Source: Mesostigma viride
Taxonomy: Eukaryota; Streptophyta; Mesostigmatophyceae; Mesostigmatales; Mesostigmataceae
Direction of reading: 5' to 3'
Assembly (NCBI GenBank): GCA_009746045.1
Contig: RPFO01000106.1
Location: forward strand, 1,757,711 to 1,821,710
DNA length: 64,000 bases
Below, in pieces: positions 35,601 through 47,400 of the stretch. The notes under the pieces are model-generated. The model worked only from the letters and a program-made list of their open reading frames with translations. It searched no databases and was not told the DNA's origin. The translations under genes and the position numbers were made by a program. Position 1 is the stretch's first letter; each line of letters begins with the position of its first letter.

Positions 35601-38600
35601 GGGGGGAAAGGGGGCAAGGGGGGGCAAGGGGGGGCAAGGGGGAAAGGGGGGGAAAGGGGGGAAAGGGGGGCAAGGGGGGAAAGGGGGGAAAGGGGGGAAA
35701 GGGGGGAAAGGGGGGAAAGGGGGGGAAAGGGGGGAAAGGGGGGGAAAGGGGGGAAAGGGGGGAAAGGGGGGAAAGGGGGGGCAAGGGGGGGCAAGGGGGG
35801 AAAGGGGGGGCAAGGGGGGAAAGGGGGGCAAGGGGGGGAAAGGGGGGCAAGGGGGCAAGGGGGAAAGGGGGGGAAAGGGGGGGAAAGGGGGGGAAAGGGG
35901 GGAAAGGGGGGGAAAGGGGGGAAAGGGGGGAAAGGGGGGAAAGGGGGGGAAAGGGGGGGAAAGGGGGGAAAGGGGGGCAAGGGGGGAAAGGGGGGAAAGG
36001 GGGGAAAGGGGGAAAGGGGGGCAAGGGGGGAAAGGGGGGGAAAGGGGGGGAAAGGGGGGGAAAGGGGGGGAAAGGGGGGAAAGGGGGGAAAGGGGGGAAA
36101 GGGGGGAAAGGGGGGAAAGGGGGGAAAGGGGGGAAAGGGGGGAAAGGGGGGAAAGGGGGGAAAGGGGGGAAAGGGGGGAAAGGGGGGAAAGGGGGGAAAG
36201 GGGGGAAAGGGGGGAAAGGGGGAAAGGCGGGGAAAGGGGGGAAAGGGGGGACGGGGGGAAGGGGGGAAAGGGGGGAAAGGGGGGGGAAAGGGGGGGAAGG
36301 GGGGGAAAGGGGGGGAAAGGGGGGGAAAGCGGAGAAAGGGGGGCCAAGGGGGTGTGGGAAGGGGGGAGGCTCAGAAAAAAATATACAAGTTATATGATCC
36401 ACTATAGTTACAGACACATGCAAATACACACACAACCAAGGGGACAAACGGAACATAGATAGACGGATACACTCACTATACCTTCATTTCCACCAACGCA
36501 AACCAATTAAGAACACGCTAGCGCAGAGGCAGGCTTGACGGGACACCCATATGGTGGGGATTGGTACGCAAGAACTTGCTTACGTGGTACGGATCACCGC
36601 AATGTCCAGCTTGAGCTGGTTGTCAGGTTGATATTATGCCCACTATCTTATAGTAATGGGTTGTGGCAGGGATCCTCGCAACGTCAAGCTTGTGCTAATG
36701 CTATCTCTCGACATGCACGCTCACCTGCACGTTGTAGTACAGGTCAGACTCGCCAAACGTGTACACGGGCACCAGCGTGGCGCCCTCCCGCAGACCGATT
36801 TTCACAAAACCCTTTCGATTCTTGAGGAAGAGGCGCTCCTTACGGATTTCCGTGACAGACGCCTCTTCAAAACCGCCTGCTCCCCGATACGTGTTTCAAA
36901 TGACACGTGTTTTGAAAACATGGCATTCAAGGTTTCAAAATCAATTTTGTCCATGGTAGAGGAAAGATAGAAAGTGGGCTGAGAGTGGGCTGAGAAGTGC
37001 GCCGCATGGAAAACACGATATCCTGTGCGGGATGAATTCATGTTACGTTTTCCACCGGCCTGGCACACAATCATCAGTCATGATGTTCTCGGTAACGCAA
37101 ATGGAATGCAGTTTTTTGAGAATATGCGAAGGTGCCGGCCGACTCCCTGACAAATCTTACACGGGTGAGATTGTATGTGTGGGTGCATGTGCACGCACGC
37201 GCGTGCGTGGTCGGGTGGGTATAAGGGGGTGAGGGAGGGGGTGGCATGAAGCAAACCGCCTACGCGATTTCCGAGAACATCTTCCTGGAACTCACAGGAA
37301 ACATATAAACACACTGTCTGAAGATTCTTCTGGACGCAACGCTCGGTTACTGACAAAATTTGCAAACCAATCCCTGTCTCCTGCACCTACGTATATGACA
37401 TCAAATTCTCAAATGCAGCCAACGCGCTCAGCTATGCCAAGCCAGCCAATTCCCCCACATATGTGTTGAGTGGCGGATGGAAGTGCGGGCAAACTATTCT
37501 AGAGACAGAGTATACTCGTACGACGACATTATGTGTACCATCGTTTTTTCTTCGCCGAGTATACTTTATTGTCCATGGGCACATGCGCGCAGCATGCTAC
37601 TAATGCCTATCGTGCAAGTAGTGGGGGGGACGTAGCACGAGTCAAAGCGCATTATATAGTGGCGCGACAGCCGCCCCAATCAACTGCAAATCATTCAAAT
37701 AGATTTGACTGCATGTGATGTCAAGTAAATATCATCCCATAACCATCATTGACACATGGCACAAAGGCAGGTGTCCTTGCCTTTGTCAGATCAGTCAGAC
37801 ATTAAAGCACCACCAGTTTACAACATCTGTTGCGCGTCCTGACCTGGCAAAATCGCCATCACCTCCCCCGCTTTAAGGCGCCGCACAAAACTGCCTCTGC
37901 TGGCAGATCCGCCGCAGGTGATCTGGCACAACCGGGATGGGGGGGGGGGGCAAACAGCAGATCACAGCGATGCCATACACATGCGTAGTTAAACAGATAC
38001 TCATAATTATTGCTCATACTGGCACTTGGAGTGTTCCATGCTGCAGGGCCGTCCACAAGACATCCAAAAAATGTAATAAGTATAATAATAATAATAATAT
38101 TAATAACCAACGGAAAAAAAGATGGGCATTGCATATCGTATTATGGGATAAATGTAAGAAAACCACACATTGGCATGCAAAACCGTTGAAGAATAAATGA
38201 ATGCATACAGCTAGGGCACTAAAACATGGCAACCTCCTCCTGGCCTTAAAACATGGCAACCTCCTCCAGGAACTTTCTTAAAATCAAACCTTCTAATACA
38301 TAAATCCAAAACATTAATAAGGCCAGAAAATAAGACCACGTAAGTGTGAACATCAGCGGAAACAGCCATGTGAAAATAGGAACTTGTCCATTCTCGTTGG
38401 TCTGTGCCAGTGCCCAGTTGCTGCCTTGTGCTCAAACCAGCATAGCTTACAAGAGAAACACAGCTTGCACGAAACCCAGCCAGCTCACACTCTTCAACAC
38501 AGTCCGCACTTTTGGATGTGTATTCACAATATGTATGTATATATACTACTATATGTATGTATATATTACTATATGTATGTATATAGTAATATACATACAG

Positions 38601-40135
38601 CGGGCCCCATGGTCGGCGCGGACCTGGACGTCATATTGGCGTCAGCGCTTGTCGGTGGCGCTGACTCGGGCCATGGCTGACATCATGCTCCGCCGTACGC
38701 GGGCTGATTTTGCGGTGCAGCAGGGCTATTAGGTTCCTCCCATTGGGAGTTTCCCTTGGTCTTATCGTAGTATAGAGCTTTGACATGGCTCTGTATATAG
38801 GTTTATAGCTGGGCGTTTGCTTTGGTTTGAGTGATTTCACTCTGCTGTAAGTAATTATATTTTTAATGTATATATATATATATTACTATAGAGAGATACT
38901 CCTAAAAAATCCAAACAGCCTCCCTTTATTTGCTTGAAGTCCCTCAAAGCCCAACGGCCTTGCTTCCACAATAACAGGAGCCATTTACTCAACATGTACA
39001 ACCGCTTACCCCTCTCACTAAAAAGTTGAACAGCGGTGCACGGTACAGGAGCTTGGCCATGAGAATGCGGACACGGATGAACTCTGGCTGCAGGCTCATC
39101 AATACCTGGAAAGGAGCAGGTACAATCCACAGCAAAAGCATTCGAAACAATCCACCGTATAAATACGGCAATTTATCCACATATATAAGCAGCATTTGGC
39201 TATGTGCAAGGCCTTTCCAACCATCAACAGCAATGTCCAAGTGAGGGCATGTAACACATAAATAAAAATTTTAGTAAATGAAATTCTTGTGCATGTACAG
39301 CAGTAAAACCCAAGGTGACTAGCACAGGGTGATCGCATAAGTATACTGCTTGAAAGTATTCCTGCTACAAAACACTGCAGCTATGGCTGTCAATAAAGGA
39401 AATCTCCAGTTGCATCAATAAACTGTACCACATGCAGTGAAAACCGTGCACCTAGAGCCAAGCCATTCGGCCCCATTATGGGGTCATGAAACGCAGTGAA
39501 GGCCCGGGTCGCATTCCCCTTTACACTCTCATGACAAAGAAACGCGTTTCTTTGTGCAAATTTTTGCTGCACGACAATCAGCTTTGATATCAGATTCAGA
39601 CCAGGTAGCACGCTCCTCGAAATTACGTACGTATAAGTAGAACAACTTAATTACATTAGAACATTCAAAACTCATTCCCGAGGTACGATGCGCAGGGACT
39701 ACAACGTTCATTTAGCAATTGAATACCTACCAAACCCCAGCAATATATCCCGTGGGGATGCACGCAAAATAGTACAGGATTCGGTGACGCCTTCTTTTGA
39801 CGATCCGCTGCCGTCAATTCCAGTATGCTGGCATGGTCTTCAAAGGATATGGTGTATGATTTGAAATACAGTGGTCCAGTCGTGGTGAAAATTCTGCGCA
39901 GCCATGGTATAATGTCAACGTGCATCACTAAGGGAAGTACGGTCAAAGTGGCGAAGGATATTGCCCAGGTGTATTGTCCGGAAAACGCCAGGCCTATCGT
40001 GATGAATGGAAGGAACGACCCGATGCACCATGAAAGAAGGAAGATGAGAGACAACAGAATGGATTGAATCCATTGAAAAAAGGTCGGAGGGCCTTGTTTT
40101 CTACTGTAAAGTACTGTCTTAGATGGTAACGCCAT
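32649..40135 (-). CDS. DGAT2: Type 2 diacylglycerol acyltransferase (DGAT2 family), 6 exons
   Basis: Exons, 5' to 3': 40135-39731, 39105-39010, 37922-37844, 36876-36725, 33820-33626, 32723-32649. All junctions are phase-consistent and give 333 residues, normal for the family. The N-terminus has two hydrophobic segments (about residues 25-75), the usual ER-membrane hairpin. Then come the catalytic HPHG (126-129, in FCVHPHGIYCWG), LPGGFEEA (192-199), NRKGFVKIGLREGA (213 onward), VPVYTFGESDLY, HTVVGKPF, EPTQAQVDQYHASYIK and a C-terminal FDEHK. The enzyme transfers acyl-CoA to diacylglycerol at the ER to make triacylglycerol. Wax-ester or monoacylglycerol acyltransferases of the same family cannot be excluded. 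Intron 4 (36724-33821) is filled by a G-rich satellite. The start is the first ATG of the open frame. The gene is head-to-head with FAAP100 across 1.3 kb. Confidence 0.92.
33880..36352. repeat. 2.5-kb homopurine G-rich satellite (GGGGGGAAA/GGGGGGCAA)n
   Basis: Units of 8-10 bases, mostly G5-7 followed by AAA, CAA or AA, unbroken for 2.5 kb; the only pyrimidine is the C of the CAA variants and rare CG steps. It lies entirely within DGAT2 intron 4. On the transcribed RNA it is an extreme polypyrimidine tract ending about 60 bases before the exon 5 acceptor. The long K/G/R- and P/F/S/L-only open frames on both strands are artefacts of the repeat. Confidence 0.97.
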
Positions 40136-41440
40136 TCTTGTTATAAGCCGCTCGCCCGCACGCTTGTGATTTTGCTTTACGTGAACACATCGAAATTTGC
40201 GTAATATTTTGCGGAACCGACGTCGTTTTGGAAGACAGCGACGTCAGCTGCTGCCTGTGTAGCCATGAACTGCCATCTGTCACGCAAGGTAGCGTGTTCA
40301 CTGAGTATCAGCGTTCCGGGTTGATATCCGAGCATTACGCTTTCGCAATTATGACGAACTCGGACATGATGACCTCACTACCCACTGAACTGAACCCTAA
40401 TAACTATACCCTAACTAGGGAACAAACTCTGCAAGTTTTCCCTCGTCACAACTCACAACTTCCCAGTTACGCGTCTGCATGAGGTGGTCGTGGACTCGTG
40501 GTCAGCCAACGGCCCAACGCTGAAGTCGCAACAGCTGGATAAGTTTTCCCGAGGTTGCCTTGTCACAGACAACCGCCCGCGCTCAGGCTCTTGCACTGGC
40601 AACTGAGCAATAATTACCAAAAGTATAATAAACTACTGGTAGTTACACCGTATAGGCCGTATTCCGTCTACTGTCATGCCCTGTATTGGCTCGGCTTGTG
40701 ACGACGGCTTGACATGCTGGCAGAGTCTGCAGAGCTTGGAGGCGACCCATGCCACGATTGCCGGGCACGTGAGCACCGGGACGTTCAAGCAGTGGCGCAC
40801 TCCAGTCTACTCCAGTCTCCAAGGCCCAAGGCCCAAGCAGTGCTGGTACGTAGTGAGCACAACAAAACAACTTGGTTATTACCAAAGCACTACTGTGTAC
40901 CAGGCCATGGTGGGGGCAGTAATTCCTTAAACAACGCCGAGGGGTCTGAGTTAAGGACATAAATAACATGCAAGTACCATCCCAAACACCACACGACTTT
41001 GGCTGATGACCCGATGACTGGCGAACAGATTGCTGGCAACTAAACATTACTGCTGCAGCTAGCCCCCATAGACGCGAGGCTGCGGAACTGCCTCCGCCAG
41101 AATGCTGCCCTCAAAGCTTCTTCGCTCGATGACGTAATTCTGTGCGGCCTGGGAGGTATTCCCTTCCTCATCGTCTCGCACTTGAAGACAATCTCCCAGA
41201 CCGCAAGAGCACGTTTCTCGAAGACCTGCGACAGCCACGGGCGGACGGGCCGGATCTAGATCTCGCATGTACCCGTCTTCGCTGAACATTAGCTTCGAGC
41301 ACGCGACCGAAATGTAGGAAAGAAATGTAGAAGGTTGGCGACTGCGATGCATTCTGGCATGGTAATGCAGTAATAGCCATTCACTACCGGCTATACTTTT
41401 TTGTAAAGATGATACCACCGGTGCTAAATCAATTGAGAAA
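40136..41440. promoter_or_regulatory. Shared upstream region between DGAT2 and FAAP100
   Basis: A 1.3-kb gap between two divergent start codons, so it probably contains both promoters. No clear TATA box, binding motif or conserved coding exon could be assigned. An open segment on both strands at 41060-41500 has no recognisable product. Confidence 0.4.
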
Positions 41441-44400
41441 ATGGACCACTTACCCATGCTGAAGTCCATTCCGTGCTGGCATGGGCCAGCCGTGTGTGGC
41501 ACGTGGGTGGTGTGCGCGTCGGAAGGCTCTACACTGCGAGTGTTTTTCGGTGACGTGCTTCAGGTATGCGTTGACATACGGTACCCGTCTCTACGTAGTA
41601 CTCGTCTCTACACGATAGGCGGTTTGCCTAACATTTCGCCACAGCTGATCAGTCAATTTCCGTGGGTTAAGGCTTTGTTGCACAATGCGGCACGTTTACC
41701 AACGCTAGCAGAGGACCGCTCGCACCCCCACGCCTCTGACAGAGAGGGCACCCTGCAGGCATATGACGAGAATGAAATGGGATTGGCCCCGGCCCGCAGC
41801 AATGCAATCAACACCAGCACATCGCATCCTTTGCAGCCACCTCTACTAAACCTTCTGGATAGATGTTGTGGCTGTTGAGTTCAGGAACCAGGTTGGCTTT
41901 TCCCCTTTGCTAGCCCCTGTTGCCCGTCACCCCGACGCTTGCTTCCATCGTGTGCCACTCGCTGCCGTGCTTCTCCTTAGGCAATCAGCACGCATCCATC
42001 TCCAACCTGGGCCACGTGATATTGCTACCCAACGGCCCCTAACTCGCCTGGAAATGCCACCTGGCGCTGTTTGCATGCTTGGCCCGTGCAGGCCACGTAC
42101 TTTTTCCCGTTTCAAGTCATCAGTGTGGACGCGGTCATCTCCCACCACCCTGTCTCGCTGCCCCAATGCTCTCCAGCCTCAACCTCACGCTCATCTGGCA
42201 GGAACTTGGCAGGGGGGCCAACAGGTATCTCTGAACAAACACGTAGACTGCGGTCCATTTCCATCCCACCTTGCAAGCCGGAGCCTGTGAGGCAGCCTGC
42301 TGCGATTCCCTTTGGCGTGCCCGCCACGAATCGGAATGGCGGCTTGGTTTGTCCGAAAAGCTGGTTTGCGGGATCGCTTTTTCTGCTCGCTTTTAGCCTG
42401 ATGCTATAGCCCCCCCCCCCCCCCCCCCCCCTTGTGTCCCCGTGGCTCATTCCACTGCTGTACCATGCCTGTAACAAGGTGGCAAGCAGGCAAGGGGCTC
42501 GTGTCGTGAGGGGAGCTTAAGGCTACCTAGCTCCTGGCGGCCTTGCGTTCCCTGTTGTGCTCCCTTAAGGCCACCTAGCTCCTGGCGGCCTTGCGTTCCC
42601 TGTTGTGCTCCCTTACGGCCACCTAGCTCCTGGCGGCCTTGCGTTCCCTGTTGTGCTCCCTTACGGCCACCTAGCTCCTGGCGGCCTTGCGTTCCCTGTT
42701 GTGCTCCCTTACGGCCACCTAGCTCCTGGCGGCCTTGCGTTCCCTGTTGTGCTCCCTTACGGCCACCTAGCTCCTGGCGGCCTTGCGTTCCCTGTTGTGC
42801 TCCCTTACGGCCACCTAGCTCCTGGCGGCCTTGCGTTCCCTGTTGTGCTCCCTTACGGCCACCTAGCTCCTGGCGGCCTTGCGTTCCCTGTTGTGCTCCC
42901 TTACGGCCACCTAGCTCCTGGCGGCCTTGCGTTCCCTGTTGTGCTCCCTTACGGCCACCTAGCTCCTGGCGGCCTTGCGTTCCCTGTTGTGCTCCCTTAC
43001 GGCCACCTAGCTCCTGGCGGCCTTGCGTTCCCTGTTGTGCTCCCTTACGGCCACCTAGCTCCTGGCGGCCTTGCGTTCCCTGTTGTGCTCCCTTACGGCC
43101 ACCTAGCTCCTGGCGGCCTTGCGTTCCCTGTTGTGCTCCCTTACGGCCACCTAGCTCCTGGCGGCCTTGCGTTCCCTGTTGTGCTCCCTTACGGCCACCT
43201 AGCTCCTGGCGGCCTTGCGTTCCCTGTTGTGCTCCCTTACGGCCACCTAGCTCCTGGCGGCCTTGCGTTCCCTGTTGTGCTCCCTTACGGCCACCTAGCT
43301 CCTGGCGGCCTTGCGTTCCCTGTTGTGCTCCCTTACGGCCACCTAGCTCCTGGCGGCCTTGCGTTCCCTGTTGTGCTCCCTTACGGCCACCTAGCTCCTG
43401 GCGGCCTTGCGTTCCCTGTTGTGCTCCCTTACGGCCACCTAGCTCCTGGCGGCCTTGCGTTCCCTGTTGTGCTCCCTTGAGGCCACCTAGCTCCTGGCGG
43501 CCTTGCGTTCCCTGTTGTGCTCCCTTACGGCCACCTAGCTCCTGGCGGCCTTGCGTTCCCTGTTGTGCTCCCTTACGGCCACCTAGCTCCTGGCGGCCTT
43601 GCGTTCCCTGTTGTGCTCCCTTACGGCCACCTAGCTCCTGGCGGCCTTGCGTTCCCTGTTGTGCTCCCTTACGGCCACCTAGCTCCTGGCGGCCTTGCGT
43701 TCCCTGTTGTGCTCCCTTACGGCCACCTAGCTCCTGGCGGCCTTGCGTTCCCTGTTGTGCTCCCTTACGGCCACCTAGCTCCTGGCGGCCTTGCGTTCCC
43801 TGTTGTGCTCCTTTTTTTTGGGGGGGGGGCGCTTCGCAAGGCTTGATTGTTTCCTAGTTTTCCAGTTTCCTAGTTTTCCAGTGTGCGCTCCCTTTGTATG
43901 GACTCAGGAGGAAGCGGGCAGCTGCATGCATTCATCCATGCACACGGATGGGTTGTCGGTCTAGTGACATCTTATACTAGTGCTGTGGCTGGTTGGCTGG
44001 ACTTCATAGGGAGCGATGGCATGGTTTACTGTGGCTTCGATTGGGATTCTGGGGTGCACCCACAGTGAGGAGAATGCTCACATGAGCAACGGTAGGGGTG
44101 CCAATAGGCGATAAGGCTTGTTCTCCCAGGCACTAAGTGTGTTTTCAATGCACAAAGTCAGGTCACCAGCCGCAGCCAGCCCGCCAGCCCGCCAGCTACC
44201 ATAAGAATAGGTTGTGTTGCAAGTCGGGCAGCCTGGAAATCTTCTGCCGCATCCTTTTCACATCTCAGGCACGAGTCTTGTATCAATGCCACAGCCTTTG
44301 CCCTCTTCAAGAAAATTCTGAGAGGTCATGTCCGCACGGATGTCTCTGATCCGTGCGGACACGGATTTCTTCCCTGGATTCGTTGTGGGCCTCGTGTCGT

Positions 44401-47400
44401 GTTTTTGGGTATCTGCCACACCTGCGATGCCAGTTGGAAGCCCAGGTTTGCAAGTCGCGGTTTTGACCGAGAGCGGGCATTTGTGGCTGGGGTGGCAGCC
44501 CCACCCTGGCAGCCGGGACGCACACCCTGACAGCATGTTGTCGGACCGAGAACCTGCCTGGGACCGCGTTCGAGGAGGCCACCATACAGATGTGAACCTG
44601 CCATCGACGAACAAGGGTGTGAAAGCCGTGCCTTCCATCCATGCACCCAGGAGCGCCGCCCTGGTGTGCATCCCAGGGGCCACACTGACTGCCCTCTCCC
44701 GCCGCTTCGTAAGTAGCGGGGCATCTTACTTGGACGCGCCGCAATAGGGTCATGGCTGGAAATCGAGGAACGGCTGACAAAGATTGTGTTCTTCTCACTG
44801 GTGATCCTGTGATGTGGGACGTGTCGTCGTTTCCATCGTTGTTTCATCCCCCCCTTGCTTGCAAATTGGTCTACTAGTGGGGTGGGGTCAGTGGGGAGTT
44901 TCGATGACAGACGGCGCCGTGGGGAGCAGCATGACACCAGCGTTGAAAATTGCAATCCCTTGGGCATGCTCGCACCTAACACAGCTTGCCATCAAATGGT
45001 TCATGAGCATTCTCCACTGAAACTCTCTAAGTCTCAACTGCATGGCGACCTGCACCAAATTGTCTGATCTTTTTCACCCTTCCCTTGTGCAATGCTTATG
45101 CATGCAGGTCGCCGTCACAGGGCCTGCTCCCTCCTTCCCTTGCGTCATTGACCTGAGCGAAGCCTGCCTGGGACCCACCACAGCCATGACGACCACCACC
45201 ACGCCGGCGGAGCTAAAGAGTGGCCCAGGGGCCACCCGGTCGGTAGCCGTACATGTACCAGGGGAAGGGGACCCACCGAATCAACCGAGCCAAGTCCAGC
45301 TGGCAGACACAGGGACAAGCCGGAGCGTTGATATCCGGTCATGCGCCTCGGGCCCCGACGGTGCTGCTGCTTTATGTGCATGGGTGACGGCTCCCCAGCA
45401 TGGGCCCAGGGTGTACCGGAGGCAGCAGCAGCAGGGTCTCTGGGCGGCGCCGGTGCTGTCGTCGGCGGACGTGAGCGCACGGGCATCGTCTTGTGGCACG
45501 CGGCGGCCGCATTCGTTAGCGCTGGTGTGGGCACCGGAGGGTGAGGGGGGGACCAGGTACGGTTCTCTGTGATCTGTAGGGGAGAAGATGGGACAAAGGG
45601 AAGGGGGACGAGTGCGAGAGGAGAGGGGAATATGCGAGAGAAGATGGGCCAAAGGGAAGGGGGACGAGTGCGAGAGGAGAGGGAAATAGGCAAGAGAAGA
45701 TGGGCCAAAGGGAAGGTGCACGGGTGCGAGAGGAGAGGGGAATAGGCAAGAGAAGATGGGCCAAAGGGAAGGTGCACGGGTGCGAGAGGAGAGGGGAATA
45801 GGCAAGAGAAGATGGGCCAAAGGGAAGGGGGACGAGTGCGAGAGGAGAGGGGAATAGGCGAGAGAAGATGGGCCAAAGGGAAGGTGGACGGGTGCGAGAG
45901 GAGAGGGGAATAGGCGAGAGAAGATGGGCCGAAGGGAAGGGGGACGGGTGCGAGAGGAGAGGGGACTAGGCGAAAGAAGATGGGCCAAAGGGAAGGGGGA
46001 CGAGTGCGAGAGGAGAGGGGAATAGGCGAGAGAAGATGGGCCAAAGGGAAGGGGGACGAGTGCGAGAGGAGAGGGAAATAGGCAAGAGAAGATGGGCCAA
46101 AGGGAAGGTGCACGGGTGCGAGAGGAGAGGGGAATAGGCAAGAGAAGATGGGCCAAAGGGAAGGTGCACGGGTGCGAGAGGAGAGGGGAATAGGCAAGAG
46201 AAGATGGGCCAAAGGGAAGGTGCACGGGTGCGAGAGGAGAGGGGAATAGGCGAAAGAAGATGGGCCAAAGGGAAGGTGGACGGGTGCGAGAGGAGAGGGG
46301 AATAGGCGAGAGAAGATGGGCCAAAGGGAAGGGGGACGGGTGCGAGAGGAGAGGGAAATAGGCAAGAGAAGATGGGCCAAAGGGAAGGTGCACGGGTGCG
46401 AGAGGAGAGGGGAATAGGCAAGAGAAGATGGGCCAAAGGGAAGGTGCACGGGTGCGAGAGGAGAGGAGAATAGGCAAGAGAAGATGGGCCAAAGGGAAGG
46501 GGGACGAGTGCGAGAGGAGAGGGGAATAGGCGAGAGAAGATGGGCCAAAGGGAAGGGGGACGGGTGCGAGAGGAGAGGGGAATAGGCGAGAGAAGATGGG
46601 CCAAAGGGAAGGGGGACGGGTGCGAGAGGAGAGGGGAATAGGCGAAAGAAGATGGGCCAAAGGGAAGGGGGACGAGTGCGAGAGGAGAGGGGAATAGACG
46701 AGAGAAGATGGGCCAAAGGGAAGAGGTGGACGGGTGCGAGAGGAGAGGGAAATAGACGAGAGAAGATGGGCCAAAGGGAAGGTGGACGGGTGCGAGAGGA
46801 GAGGGAAATAGGCGAAAGAAGATGGGCCAAAGGGAAGGTGGACGGGTGCGAGAGGAGAGGGGAATAGGCAAGAGAAGATGGGCCAAAGGGAAGTGGACGG
46901 GTGCGAGAGGAGAGGGAAATAGGCGAAAGAAGATGGGCCAAAGGGAAGGGGGACGAGTGCGAGAGGAGAGGGGAATAGGCGAGAGAAGATGGGCCAAAGG
47001 GAAGGGGGACGGGTGCGAGAGGAGAGGGGAATAGGCAAGAGAAGATGGGCCAAAGGGAAGGGGGACGAGTGCGAGAGGAGAGGGGAATAGGCGAGAGAAG
47101 ATGGGCCAAAGGGAAGGGGGACGGGTGCGAGAGGAGAGGGGAATAGAGAAGGTTGGCAGGAGAGAAGGGCAAGAGAAATATAGATACTACTATAGAATTA
47201 TACTTCTATAGATACTACGATAATAATAGTATAGATACTGATATAGAATTCAAGGCTCAAGCCAGTGAAGATATAGATATAGGCAAGGGGGATAGGCAAT
47301 AGCTGAGTTGATTGGATGTGGTGACGCCGCATGCCAGTCGAGGACCTTCCTGCGCTTTCGTTGATAAGACGCACTTGTGGTCTTTGTGGGTGCCTTGTGA

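Noticed and set aside
33564-36462. Open frames of 700-930 codons on both strands (KGG/ERG- or PFPPLSP-only)
   Set aside because: They are translations of the 9-bp G-rich satellite, lie in a DGAT2 intron and have no non-repeat domain.
37020-37080. Candidate extra DGAT2 exon (MIVCQAGG)
   Set aside because: An in-frame stop precedes it with no acceptor between, and extending exon 3 to 37844 already yields the LPGGFEEA motif in phase.
38515-38600. TATGTATGTATATA-rich palindromic tract as a promoter
   Set aside because: It lies inside a DGAT2 intron and is simple-sequence DNA without gene context.
42605-43857. Open frame of 291 codons with a perfect 16-residue repeat
   Set aside because: The 48-bp unit is divisible by three so frames stay open by chance; the array lies in FAAP100 intron 2.
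45145-47172. Minus-strand frame of 675 codons (SPLAPV/PFGPSS repeats)
   Set aside because: Complement of the 56-bp minisatellite and of FAAP100 exon 4.
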